A stretch of DNA of 64,000 bases. Source: Microcoleus sp. FACHB-61 (GTDB lineage: Bacteria; Cyanobacteriota; Cyanobacteriia; Cyanobacteriales; Microcoleaceae). Under the pieces are notes generated by a model that saw nothing but the letters and a program-made list of their open reading frames with translations, did no database searches and was not told the origin of the DNA. This document shows positions 45,214-53,939 of this stretch, in pieces. How positions within the stretch are numbered: the first letter of the stretch is position 1; each line of letters opens with the position of its first letter. Location: contig JACJNY010000063.1 in NCBI GenBank assembly GCA_014695295.1, positions 62,001 through 126,000 on the forward strand, given 5' to 3'. A program made the translations under genes and the position numbers.

Positions 45214-45900
45214 ATGGAACTGCAAGCAGTAATTCTCGATATTGACGGTACTCTGACGCTCAGCAATGACGCCCACGCTCAAGCTTGGGTAGAGGCATTT
45301 GCCGCTTACGGCTACGAGGTGCCGTTTGAGAAAGTTCGCCCGCTAATTGGCATGGGAGGCGACAAAGTTATACCCAAAATGGTATCAGGACTTTCCGACG
45401 AAGCAGGCGACGGGAAAAAGATTGGACAGCGGCGCAAAGAACTGATTATTTACAGCTTTGCCCCCGAGCTTTCTCCAACCCCCGGTTCGCGGGATTTGCT
45501 GTTAAAAATGCAGAAAGAAGGATTGCGACTAATTATTGCTACTTCAGCTACCACCGAAGAACTTTCCGGTTTGCTGAAAGCTGCACAAGTTGACGATTTA
45601 TTGGATCAAGCACAAGCGGCGACATCGAGTGATGCGGAAGCTTCTAAGCCGGAACCGGATATTGTGGAAGCTGCTTTGAGCAAATTGCAGATGGAAGCGA
45701 GCCAGACTGTGATGTTAGCTGATACTCCTTACGATATCGAAGCTGCGGGCAAGTGCGGGGTGCCAGTAATTGCTTTTAGGTGCGGAGGTTTCGATGATGC
45801 TGCGCTAGCAAATGCTGCGGCAATTTACGATCACCCTGCTGATTTGTTGGCGCATTATGACGATTCTATTTTAGGGAAAAAGGAATTAGTAGCGCGTTGA
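45214..45900 (+). CDS. HAD-family hydrolase, phosphoglucomutase/phosphatase-like
   Basis: 228 aa. Class I haloacid dehalogenase-like fold: nucleophile and acid in LDIDGTL (D9, D11), an alpha-helical cap after it (AQAWVEAFAAYGYEVP, LIGMGGDKVIPKM), motif II Thr in IATSAT, motif III Lys in SKPEPDI, and motif IV acids in LADTPYD. The form resembles beta-phosphoglucomutase or small phosphatases of the HAD IA group, but the substrate is unknown. It stands alone after a large hairpin region and faces the HD-Pnk gene convergently. Confidence 0.92.
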   Translation: MELQAVILDIDGTLTLSNDAHAQAWVEAFAAYGYEVPFEKVRPLIGMGGDKVIPKMVSGLSDEAGDGKKIGQRRKELIIYSFAPELSPTPGSRDLLLKMQKEGLRLIIATSATTEELSGLLKAAQVDDLLDQAQAATSSDAEASKPEPDIVEAALSKLQMEASQTVMLADTPYDIEAAGKCGVPVIAFRCGGFDDAALANAAAIYDHPADLLAHYDDSILGKKELVAR

Positions 45901-45934
45901 AGTAATACGGGCGCTAGCGGGTGGATTGCCACTA

Positions 45935-47095
45935 TTAAGCGCGATCGCTCAGAATCCACTCTACCTGATGAGCTTCTGTGATATCTGGAATATCCAGCCG
46001 CGCAGCTAATTTGCGAATGACTGCTTCCGGTACTGTTGCTGTGCGCGATCGATTCCGGTGCAATATTTCTTCTAGAGGTACTTCCAGATAAACAATGTGA
46101 ATTCGCGCTTGGTAAGCAGCAAAAAAATTAATTAATTGCTGCCGCATTTGTTTAGTGGTATTCGTGGCGTTCCACACAAAAGAGCGCCCCTCATTCATGT
46201 ATTCGCGCGCTCTTTGTTTCGCGGCTGTCACCACATTTCCAGGGGTTTCGTCGGGAGGCACATTCATCTCTTTTCGCAGTGCATCGAGCGAGATTACTGG
46301 CAAATCTGGGAGATTTTTCTGAATCCAATAATCTTTACCACTTGCGGGCAATCCCGACATCAAAATTACTTCGCATTTAGTGTCGTCAAATGCTTCGTAA
46401 TCCGGGTTTCCGTTCTCTTTGCGGAAGTAGATAAACCGGCTGTGTGCTGAGGGGAATTGTCGGGGAGAATCGAAACAATTATTTTCTTGACAAAACTCCC
46501 GAAATAGTTCTATTTTATCGAGCAATTGTTGTCTGTCGCTACACTGGCGGCCCCGCACGTCTGCTTCGGCTAAAAGTGCGAGGAAATCGCAGCGGACAAC
46601 TTGACTGACTTTAATTACAGACTGCTGCGGGTTGGGTTTGTCGATTAGCCACATGGGTAAACTGCCGAATTGGACGATCGCCACAACTGTTTCGCGAATG
46701 TCAAACTGCACAGGCGGCTCGAATTGGGATAAAATTTGTCTGACCATTCTCGCACCTTGGCGGGCGTGACCTTTTGAGCTAATTCTGCCGTCGGCTTCTA
46801 TTTTTGTAAAGGCTGGTTTGGCGACATCGTGCAGCAAAGCGGCGGCAAAAAGTATCGAGCGTTCTTTTTCGGGTAATTGCCGCCAATTCTGGGAAGATAT
46901 TAATGCTTCGCAGACCATTTTGGTATGAATTAAAACGTCTCCTTCGGCGTGATAAATCGGGTCTTGCTGACAGCCTTTTAAGTTTTGAATCCAATCGAAA
47001 TGATTTTGGATGCTGTCCCAATCCAGAAACCAATCGGGCGGTTCGGGACAAAAGGGAAAAGTCCAAGTTGGGGATTGGGATAATAGAGCCGTCAT
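45935..47095 (-). CDS. HD-Pnk-like RNA end-healing enzyme (HD phosphoesterase plus polynucleotide 5'-kinase)
   Basis: 386 aa. The N-terminal HD domain (~45-200) has metal residues H57 in VLIHTKM, H89-D90 in ALLHDVAKP and H110 in SKGHARQG. The C-terminal half is a P-loop kinase: Walker A GLPASGKD at 248-255, D271 in ISLDALRKE, and lid arginines in LHRNRSRTA. This is the order of HD-Pnk from Runella, characterised as removing 2',3'-cyclic phosphate and 3'-phosphate ends and phosphorylating 5'-OH ends. It lies 126 bp downstream of an RNA ligase gene on the same strand, the gene pair known for this family. RBS AGGTG precedes the start. Activity here is inferred. Confidence 0.9.
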   Translation of the reverse strand: MTALLSQSPTWTFPFCPEPPDWFLDWDSIQNHFDWIQNLKGCQQDPIYHAEGDVLIHTKMVCEALISSQNWRQLPEKERSILFAAALLHDVAKPAFTKIEADGRISSKGHARQGARMVRQILSQFEPPVQFDIRETVVAIVQFGSLPMWLIDKPNPQQSVIKVSQVVRCDFLALLAEADVRGRQCSDRQQLLDKIELFREFCQENNCFDSPRQFPSAHSRFIYFRKENGNPDYEAFDDTKCEVILMSGLPASGKDYWIQKNLPDLPVISLDALRKEMNVPPDETPGNVVTAAKQRAREYMNEGRSFVWNATNTTKQMRQQLINFFAAYQARIHIVYLEVPLEEILHRNRSRTATVPEAVIRKLAARLDIPDITEAHQVEWILSDRA

Positions 47096-47221
47096 GGTTT
47101 CACCTGTTTGTTAATATGGTAAGGTGCGGAATTTGCACCTTTATTTTTTAGTTTGTTCGAGAGGGACGAAAATTTTAGTATGAGCGCTTTTAACCGCAGG
47201 TTTGTCTAATAGCTATAGCTA

Positions 47222-48022
47222 TTACATAAGTCCTGTGAAATTAAATAAATCTGCATCGGGACGCAGAATATTGGGTACAATTGGGCGATTTAGCCAATGT
47301 CCTTCGGCATTCTTAATAGCCGTTAAAAAGCTGGCACGCACGTATTTGTAACGCGCCTTTACTATGCCATCTTCTTCAACTTTAATGTACAGACCCTCCA
47401 TGCGATCGCTCTTGTCAGTCTCTTTCAAACATCGTTCTTCATCTAATCCCAATTCCCGACTGTACAAACGCAACCGCTCCAAATGTCCCGGTTGAATAAA
47501 ATTAGATTTTTCCATAAACTGCATCATTTGCTTGTGCGATTTCAGCACTCCCGAAAACAGCACGGGAACTGACACTAACGGCAGTCCGCTTAATAACTTC
47601 TGGCGGGATTCTGTACTCAGAAATTGGCTGGTTTCTAAGTCCAGCACGTCGTATTCCATAAAATAGTGCGGCAAAAAATCATAAAAAACAGTGTGTTTGG
47701 CATAAAGCCATTCGCCGTAAAGAATGTAGCGGTTTCCCAGCACTTCTCCCAGGGCGCCGCTGAGACTGAAAGCCCACTGTTTGAATAAGTTAAAATGTTT
47801 TTCCCTCGGCCCGCCGGTGAGATAGTGGCCGCGACTTTGCAGCAGCATTTGTCCATCTGGTGCGAAGCTGATGCCTGTATTAGCGCCGTCTACCTTTTCT
47901 TCAATCACTGTCGGGCGATCGATCAGGGCGCTAAATGGCACGCTGTCGAGGTCTTCATCACCCGGTTGGAAACGCGAACCTTCGATGTGATAAGTTCTAG
48001 GATATTTAACAATTTTGAGCAT
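47222..48022 (-). CDS. ATP-dependent RNA ligase family protein
   Basis: 266 aa. Covalent nucleotidyltransferase fold: motif I EEKVDGAN with the AMP-accepting lysine K43, motif III-like ILYGEWLYAKH followed by FMEYDVLDLE, motif IV MEGLYIKVEE, and motif V VKARYKYVR. The order and size fit the RNA ligase/Rnl2-like group that seals 5'-phosphate and 3'-OH ends. It is upstream of the HD-Pnk gene on the same strand, so the two would provide healing and sealing. AAGGGA precedes ATG 48022. The closest biochemically studied relative is not identifiable without a search. Confidence 0.88.
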   Translation of the reverse strand: MLKIVKYPRTYHIEGSRFQPGDEDLDSVPFSALIDRPTVIEEKVDGANTGISFAPDGQMLLQSRGHYLTGGPREKHFNLFKQWAFSLSGALGEVLGNRYILYGEWLYAKHTVFYDFLPHYFMEYDVLDLETSQFLSTESRQKLLSGLPLVSVPVLFSGVLKSHKQMMQFMEKSNFIQPGHLERLRLYSRELGLDEERCLKETDKSDRMEGLYIKVEEDGIVKARYKYVRASFLTAIKNAEGHWLNRPIVPNILRPDADLFNFTGLM

Positions 48023-48167
48023 CAGCCAATCCCTTTTAGATTTTAGATTTGAGAGGCGACCCCATCCATTTTAGATTGTAGTAATTTTAGATTTGAGATT
48101 TTAGACTTTAGAGGCGACCCAATCTATTTAACCATTATAATGGAATGAGCACAAAGGAGCGTCTAAG

Positions 48168-49037
48168 TTGAAAACTCAAAATTTCCAGAGCATATCATCA
48201 GCAATCGCTGGGATTCTATTAGTAGGCGCGCTACTCATCGGTTTAAACTCTTTTGTCGTCATCAATCCAGGTGAAGCAGGGGTGGTTAGCGTTTTAGGAA
48301 AAGCCACAGATGGAGCATTGTTAGAGGGGTTTCACCTCAGACCCCCGCTGATATCCAAGGTAGATGTGTACGATGTAACAGTGCAAAAATTTGAAGTTCC
48401 CGCCCAGAGTGCTACTAAAGACCTTCAAGATTTAAATGCCAGTTTTGCGATAAACTTTCGCCTCGATCCTGAGAAAATAGTGGAGATCAGAAGGACTCAA
48501 GGAACTTTGGAGAATATAGTCTCAAAAATTATTGCTCCTCAGACGCAAGAAGCATTTAAAACAGCGGCTGCACTGAGAACAGCCGAACAATCTATTACTC
48601 AAAGAAGTGAACTGAAGCGAGACTTTGATACTGCGTTGAAGGAAAGGCTATCAAAGTATGATGTAATCGTACTCGATACGAGCGTTGTTAACATTCGGTT
48701 CTCCACAGATTTTGCGAAAGCGGTTGAGGAGAAACAGGTTGCTGAACAGCGGGCGCAAAGGGCTGTTTATGTGGCTCAGGAAGCAGAACAACAGGCTCAA
48801 GCTGACATTAACCGCGCTCAAGGTAGGGCGGAAGCTCAAAGACTTTTGGCTGAAACTTTGAAGGCTCAAGGTGGCGATTTAGTGCTGCAAAAAGAGGCGA
48901 TCGAAGCTTGGAGAAGCGGCGGCGCTCAGATGCCAAAAGTGCTGGTTATGGGCGCAGGTTCGAGTCGGGTTCCTTTCATTTTTAATATGAGCGATATTCA
49001 GGAAGAACCCGATCGCCCGCAAGTGACCAACAATTAA
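48168..49037 (+). CDS. SPFH/Band 7 (prohibitin-like) membrane protein
   Basis: 289 aa from TTG 48168, a start fixed by AAGGAG at 48154-48159; no nearby ATG fits. One N-terminal membrane helix (AIAGILLVGALLIGLNSFVVI) is followed by a complete SPFH domain (NPGEAGVVSVLGKATDGALLEGFHL, SFAINFRLDPEKI). A long helical region with QVAEQRAQRAVYVAQEAEQQ precedes the C-terminus. These proteins form oligomeric membrane scaffolds that control proteases or lipid domains. It diverges from the RNA ligase gene, sharing the 145-bp intergenic region. Confidence 0.94.
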   Translation: MKTQNFQSISSAIAGILLVGALLIGLNSFVVINPGEAGVVSVLGKATDGALLEGFHLRPPLISKVDVYDVTVQKFEVPAQSATKDLQDLNASFAINFRLDPEKIVEIRRTQGTLENIVSKIIAPQTQEAFKTAAALRTAEQSITQRSELKRDFDTALKERLSKYDVIVLDTSVVNIRFSTDFAKAVEEKQVAEQRAQRAVYVAQEAEQQAQADINRAQGRAEAQRLLAETLKAQGGDLVLQKEAIEAWRSGGAQMPKVLVMGAGSSRVPFIFNMSDIQEEPDRPQVTNN

Positions 49038-49273
49038 AATATGACAGAGGGTAACAAACCCGGTGTCTGGGAAAATCTTGGCTTTGCTAACCAGAAATCT
49101 CGCACTAAACCGGGTTTCCTCAGAAAACACACATAAGTCCTATGAGAGTTGCCGGAATATGCTACACTTCTGAAAGCCACAATATAACGACAGTTTGAAA
49201 CCTGTCGCTATAAAAGCGAAGTCCGCAATTAACACGCAGGCAACACACTTTTTTTAGGAAGCCAGGAGAAATC

Positions 49274-49693
49274 ATGACCCGCGCTATTATGGAAACCGAC
49301 AAGGGCACAATCAATTTGGAATTGTTCGATGCGGATGCGCCTAACACAGTGAAAAATTTTGTTGACTTGGCGGAAAAAGGTTTTTACGATGGATTGGCTT
49401 TTCACCGAGTCATTCCTAACTTTATGATTCAAGGTGGCTGTCCCAAAGGCAATGGAACGGGCGGCCCCGGCTACAAAATCAAGTGCGAAATCAACTCCCA
49501 CAAACATTTGGCAGGAACTTTATCGATGGCTCACGCAGGCCGCGATACGGGTGGCAGCCAATTCTTTATTTGCCATTCTCCTCAGTCTCATCTAGATGGA
49601 GTTCACACAACTTTTGGCCAAACTGAGGATATGTCTGTCGTCAATGCTATCCGCCAAGGTGACAAAATTATTTCCCTCAAAATTGAGCATTAA
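49274..49693 (+). CDS. Cyclophilin-type peptidyl-prolyl isomerase
   Basis: 139 aa, a minimal cyclophilin that catalyses cis-trans isomerisation of prolyl bonds. Core blocks: [20 protein letters not shown], the active-site [18 protein letters not shown] with the catalytic Arg, [19 protein letters not shown], and [10 protein letters not shown]. No signal peptide, so cytoplasmic. CCAGGAGAA before ATG 49274. Confidence 0.97.
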   Translation: MTRAIMETDKGTINLELFDADAPNTVKNFVDLAEKGFYDGLAFHRVIPNFMIQGGCPKGNGTGGPGYKIKCEINSHKHLAGTLSMAHAGRDTGGSQFFICHSPQSHLDGVHTTFGQTEDMSVVNAIRQGDKIISLKIEH

Positions 49694-49711
49694 TTTCCAG
49701 TAATTAGTTGC

Positions 49712-49745
49712 GTTTGTAGTAAGGACTTTAGTCCTTATTGCAAAC
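49712..49745. repeat. Palindrome of the GTAGTAAGGACTTTAGTCC family
   Basis: GTTTGTAGTAAGGACT (49712-49727) pairs with AGTCCTTATTGCAAAC (49730-49745) with two mismatches. Short loop of 2 nt. Follows the cyclophilin gene. Confidence 0.75.
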
Positions 49746-49784
49746 AAAACTTTTGAAAATTAAGAGTTTTAAAATCAACGGTTT

Positions 49785-50171
49785 ATGAGTGTTATCAATG
49801 ATGCTGCTGTGGCGGCTGAGTTAACTGAACTATATTTAAAATACGAAAAAGCTCTTTGTACGAATGATATTGAAACTCTCGATAATTTGTTCTGGGATGC
49901 ACCAGAAGTCGTGCGGTTTGGGGTGACGGAGAACCTGTACGGGAGCGATGAGGTGAGGGCTTTTCGCAAAGGACGATCGCCTGTAAATGTCGATCGAGAA
50001 ATGTTCAACCTCAAAGTCGTGACTTTCGATGCAGACACGGCGGCTGTGACGCTGGAATTTCGCCGTGCGATTGATGGAGTGGTGCGGCTGGGGCGGCAGA
50101 GTCAGATGTGGCGCAAGTTTCCTGAAGGGTGGAAGATTGTTTCCGCTCACGTTTCTTTTTTGCCTGCGTAG
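49785..50171 (+). CDS. HpxZ/AtzH-like SnoaL-fold protein
   Basis: 128 aa, a cone-shaped NTF2/SnoaL-like fold. Its sequence (LYLKYEKALCTNDIETLDNLFW, VVRFGVTENLYGSDEVRAFRKGR, GRQSQMWRKFPEGWKIVSAHVSF) closely follows DUF3225 members such as HpxZ of oxalurate catabolism and AtzH. In those systems the protein accompanies amidohydrolases, but none is encoded here, so the role remains unknown. Confidence 0.85.
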   Translation: MSVINDAAVAAELTELYLKYEKALCTNDIETLDNLFWDAPEVVRFGVTENLYGSDEVRAFRKGRSPVNVDREMFNLKVVTFDADTAAVTLEFRRAIDGVVRLGRQSQMWRKFPEGWKIVSAHVSFLPA

Positions 50172-50195
50172 GGATGAGCAGTGATACACCTCCCC

Positions 50196-50855
50196 TCAAG
50201 GTGAAATAATTTCCCCTGTCGGTATTTGAATTTGATTATTGTTGAGCCATTTAATTCGGCAGATATTCTTTTTTTCCTTTACTATTAGTGCCTCTGCTTT
50301 GTCACCTGTATTCTTCAGAGGTAAAGGGGGCACATTAGGTTCATTTTCATTTTCATTTACTCTAAAATAAAGCTCTTGCCCGTCATAAGAGTAAATTTTT
50401 TTTTCAATAAAAGGGACTAACTTGTATCTTAACCTGAGACCGCATGACCCTGTGGTATCATCGCGATCGTTTAACATTAAATCTCCGTTATAGTAGCAAT
50501 AAATAGATTTTAATTGATTGGGTGATTGTACAACTTGTACAATGTCTCCTCTTCCTCCAACAATAACTGAAACAATCAAAGTTCCCGGTAATTTAATATA
50601 AATATAATAACTTAATGTCAGGCACGAAAGAATCAAAGAAATATTGACAGTTTTCGGCGCTAAATTCGGAACATTTTCTAAAATCTTGGTTCGGTTGAAA
50701 GCTATATAAAATACATAAATTACCCCAAAAACCATACCAAATAATCCCAGCCATAACTCAATATCCACACCTGCTAAAGAATAGGGACAGGGTACGATAA
50801 TTAAATTTAATATATTAAAAATTATCGCACCCCACACTATAAATTTTGATTTCAT
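50196..50855 (-). CDS. Hypothetical membrane protein, AT-rich
   Basis: 219 aa. Three membrane helices in the first ~100 residues (IVWGAIIFNILNLIIVP, LWLGLFGMVFGVIYVFYIAF, ISLILSCLTLSYYIYI), then a polar extracytoplasmic part with CYYNGD and CGLRLRYK and possible disulfides. Codons are AT-rich relative to neighbours, which may point to transfer or weak selection. Not a family I recognise. The 3' end approaches the HpxZ-like gene convergently. Confidence 0.6.
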   Translation of the reverse strand: MKSKFIVWGAIIFNILNLIIVPCPYSLAGVDIELWLGLFGMVFGVIYVFYIAFNRTKILENVPNLAPKTVNISLILSCLTLSYYIYIKLPGTLIVSVIVGGRGDIVQVVQSPNQLKSIYCYYNGDLMLNDRDDTTGSCGLRLRYKLVPFIEKKIYSYDGQELYFRVNENENEPNVPPLPLKNTGDKAEALIVKEKKNICRIKWLNNNQIQIPTGEIISP

Positions 50856-51010
50856 ATTTTTAGAGGCTGTAAATTAAAATGATTCTAAAGCGGTATCCAA
50901 AAGCTCAATTTAACTATAGCCGGAGCAATTCTACCATAGCTGCACGTCTTTCTTGGTTATCCACTTTTGCAGTAGCTTGCTCATTACCGCAATTTTCCCG
51001 ATCCTCTCCC

Positions 51011-52135
51011 CTAATACAGCTCATATTTGAGCAAAGTACACGGAATCGATCCATTAAAAACCGGAATTCGCCGCGATGTCCTGAGTCCCACTTTTTTACC
51101 CAACTCCTTATTTCCAGTCAAAATAAACGCATTCCAACCTTTAAAACGATTCTTGAAAATATCCCCCAACATCTTGTACAAATCTCCCAATTCGCTAGCA
51201 TCTCCCAGGCGCTCTCCGTAGGGAGGATTGCAAATCAAAACGCCTCTGTCTGCGGGTGCTTCCAACTGGGATAGCTCGGTTTGAGCAAACTGAATCTTAC
51301 CGGAAATACCAGCTTGCTGCGCGTTCGTGCGAGCTTGAGTTAACATATCGGAATCGCGATCGCACCCTGCAATCACCTCTTTAAGTTCCGGCAATTCGCT
51401 GTTTTCCGCTTCGGCCCACAATTTATCCCACAAAGGTTCGTCAAAATCCCGCCAAGTCATAAACCCAAAATTTTCTCGAAACAATCCCGGTGCAATATTC
51501 AAGGCCTTTAAAGTCGCTTCCAAAGGCAACGTTCCCGAACCGCACATCGGGTCTAAAAACGGCAAATCTGGCGTCCATTCTGCCATTTCCAACAAAGCCG
51601 CAGCTAGGGTTTCTTTGAGGGGAGCAAGCCCCATCGCCGGTCGATATCCCCGGCGGTGCAAACTGCCGCCAGAACTGTCTAAACTTAAAATAGCTCTATC
51701 TTGATGAATGTGAATGTTAATTAGCAAATCGGGATGCTCTACATCGACATTAGAACGCTTGTTAAATTGAAGGCGCTGTTGGTCGGCGATCGCATTTTTG
51801 ACCTGCAAAGCTGTAAAGTGAGTGTGGTTCAAATTTTCGTTGCCACCGGTGCAGTTTACTGCTAAAGTATTGTCGGGATCTAAGTATTCGTCCCAAGGGA
51901 TTTTTTGCACTTCGCGGTAGAGCATATCCGAGTTGTAACACCGGAATTCGGCGATCGGCATTAGCACTCTAAAAATTGTTCTCGACCAAAGATTTACTCG
52001 GTATAATAAAGCCCGATCGCCCGCAAAGTAAACCCCTGTAAAATCTGGCTTGACATCCTGCGCCCCTAAACGTTCTAATTCTTGGGCGGCAATAGTTTCT
52101 AAACCGCGGGCAACTGTAGCAAAATATTGATTCAT
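51011..52135 (-). CDS. THUMP-domain class I SAM-dependent rRNA methyltransferase (RlmL/YpsC-like)
   Basis: 374 aa. An N-terminal THUMP-type RNA-binding region (FATVARGLETIAAQELERLGAQ, then LAVNCTGGNENLNHTHF) precedes the Rossmann methyltransferase with FLDPMCGSGTLPLEA, a GCDRDSDML loop and the catalytic NPPYGERLG. This matches the UPF0020 family that makes N2-methylguanosine in 23S rRNA, as the N-terminal half of RlmL does. The exact target position is not determinable. Confidence 0.93.
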   Translation of the reverse strand: MNQYFATVARGLETIAAQELERLGAQDVKPDFTGVYFAGDRALLYRVNLWSRTIFRVLMPIAEFRCYNSDMLYREVQKIPWDEYLDPDNTLAVNCTGGNENLNHTHFTALQVKNAIADQQRLQFNKRSNVDVEHPDLLINIHIHQDRAILSLDSSGGSLHRRGYRPAMGLAPLKETLAAALLEMAEWTPDLPFLDPMCGSGTLPLEATLKALNIAPGLFRENFGFMTWRDFDEPLWDKLWAEAENSELPELKEVIAGCDRDSDMLTQARTNAQQAGISGKIQFAQTELSQLEAPADRGVLICNPPYGERLGDASELGDLYKMLGDIFKNRFKGWNAFILTGNKELGKKVGLRTSRRIPVFNGSIPCTLLKYELY

Positions 52136-52136
52136 T

Positions 52137-52166
52137 GATAATTGGTAATTGGTAATTGGTAATTGG
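52137..52166. repeat. Heptamer repeat of ATTGGTA units
   Basis: About four tandem ATTGGTA units directly upstream of the methyltransferase start (minus-strand leader). Same class of short tandem repeats as at 9195-9480 and 21383-21416. Confidence 0.8.
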
Positions 52167-52334
52167 TTTTTCTCGATCGCCCTAAATTAGATAGTAGCTG
52201 GTTTTAATCCTAAACCTCACAAAGAATACTCTACCTTAAGGTAGATGCCTCCGTTAAAAAAATACTAATTTTCCGAACAGCTTTGTGAACAGGCGATCGC
52301 CTGAACTCGCACCCGATCGACCTTACCGACACAA

Positions 52335-52359
52335 AAACCCACCTCCTCCGGGTGGGTTT
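52335..52359 (-). terminator. Terminator of the tldE transcript
   Basis: AAACCCACC (52335-52343) pairs with GGTGGGTTT (52351-52359). Read on the minus strand the stem is followed by a TTTTTG run. It is placed 23-47 bp after the tldE stop codon. Confidence 0.75.
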
Positions 52360-52381
52360 CCGCGCACCTCACCCTTGCAAG

Positions 52382-53728
52382 TCACAAACTGTCAGTAATA
52401 CTCGTGAAATTAAAAGCTTTCACGCGCACTCCGGGCACGACACTACCGCCGTAACGCTTCACCGCACTAACTGCATCCACATCGCGCAACATATCAGGTA
52501 AAACTTGATTGAAACGCAGGTTTTTAATCGGGTAAGCAATTTTGCCATCCTCAATCCAAAAAGTACCGTCGCGAGTCATTCCCGTTACTTCCAAGGTTTT
52601 CGGATTAACGTAGCGCACGTACCAAGCTCGACTGACGAAAATTCCTCGCTCGGTTTGAGCAATTAAATCTGCTAAACTTTGGTCGGAACCTGTCATCACG
52701 ATCGGGTAATAAGCACCTTTTGCCTCTTTGCCTTTTTGTGCGGCCCAGTAGCGGGAATAAGACAAACTTTGAGGCACGCCATCTTTGATGATTTCCAAAT
52801 AGTTATTGCTCAATCCGTCGCCGAAAAAAGTATTCGATCGCAACAAAGGATGAGCCGGATCGCGCTGCACTTGCACTAACGGGCTAAAAAGTTGTTCCCC
52901 GGCGCGGTTTCCCGCTGGTTTTCCCTCTGCATCGGCGATCGACATAAACGATCGCCCCTCATCCGCCGCCCTCGCATCCAGCCCCCAAATCACCCACGGT
53001 AGCAAGCCCGCAAAAGCAGCACCGTCAAGGATTACCGGATAAACGCCGGGAGGGATGGGGCGGGGGTTGCAGGAGGATTTTGCCCGATCGAGCACTTGTT
53101 CTGCTAATTGGGCGATCGGCAATTCGTTGATACTCCAAGCAGTGCTCTGAGCCCAACTAGAACCGCCTTCAACGCGAGCAGTAAAGCTGAAATCCGCCTC
53201 TGTAGACTGGTTGCAGGCGCGGAGTCCGGTTGACGAGGCGATCGCGTACAGCGAGGCGTCAGCGCTCAAAGTGCCCGAACCATGAGCGCCCCCCTGGGAG
53301 GATCTGGCGCACGCTTGCTGCACCATTTCGGCCCGTGCTAGAGGCGATATAGTTGCCGTTGCTGTGTCGAAGGCGGGCGATCGCAAATCGTAGGTTTGAG
53401 GCGGCAGCAGCGGCATCCATTCGGGGTCTGCCGGCGCAATTCTGGCCAATTCTTCCGATCGCTTGACTGCGGAGGCGATCGCATCTTCATCAAATTCTGT
53501 AACAGCAGCAGAGGCGCTTTTGTTGCCGAAATAGCTAGTAATGCTCAGGCTAAATACAGTTTTGCTGATATTTTGGCTGATTTGATTTTCCGAGAATCGG
53601 GAAAGAGATTCTTCGCCAGTAGAGAGACTGACAAATACTCCTTCCGCCGATGACTTTTTAACAGTTGAATCGAGCAGAGAAAGTGCTCTTTCTTCACTTA
53701 AAAGTGCAGGCGATGTTGTTGCAGTCAT
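52382..53728 (-). CDS. tldE: TldE/PmbA-like subunit of the TldD/TldE metalloprotease
   Basis: 448 aa. Member of the TldD/PmbA family but without the HExxxH motif, as expected for the non-catalytic TldE partner. Family parts visible: SRFSENQISQNISKTV, the NPRPIPPGVYPVILDGAAFAGLLPW region, YWAAQKGKEAKGAYYPI and the C-terminal VPGVRVKAFNFTS. TldD/TldE degrade unfolded peptides and mature ribosomal peptides such as microcins or cyanobactin-like products. It follows tldD by 211 bp on the same strand. Confidence 0.9.
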   Translation of the reverse strand: MTATTSPALLSEERALSLLDSTVKKSSAEGVFVSLSTGEESLSRFSENQISQNISKTVFSLSITSYFGNKSASAAVTEFDEDAIASAVKRSEELARIAPADPEWMPLLPPQTYDLRSPAFDTATATISPLARAEMVQQACARSSQGGAHGSGTLSADASLYAIASSTGLRACNQSTEADFSFTARVEGGSSWAQSTAWSINELPIAQLAEQVLDRAKSSCNPRPIPPGVYPVILDGAAFAGLLPWVIWGLDARAADEGRSFMSIADAEGKPAGNRAGEQLFSPLVQVQRDPAHPLLRSNTFFGDGLSNNYLEIIKDGVPQSLSYSRYWAAQKGKEAKGAYYPIVMTGSDQSLADLIAQTERGIFVSRAWYVRYVNPKTLEVTGMTRDGTFWIEDGKIAYPIKNLRFNQVLPDMLRDVDAVSAVKRYGGSVVPGVRVKAFNFTSITDSL

Positions 53729-53939
53729 AATTGATAATAGAATGGCAATTTGTTTTTACTTGAGAATTGCGTGACCAGTCATCGACGCAAAACCTCTATA
53801 CGTAGGGTGCGCATTGCGCACCTTACCGCTTATTGTTGATTCCCTCAGAGCTAGGGCTTTGTTTGTGTAGGAGCGGTTTCAACCGCAGAGTTTTATAAAG
53901 AGGGTTTTTAACTCTTCGCCTCTTTTTTATTCTAAAAAA

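Noticed and set aside
50879-51274. 131-codon frame on + overlapping the methyltransferase
   Set aside because: More than half overlaps the 3' end of the methyltransferase gene on the other strand; no family or start support.
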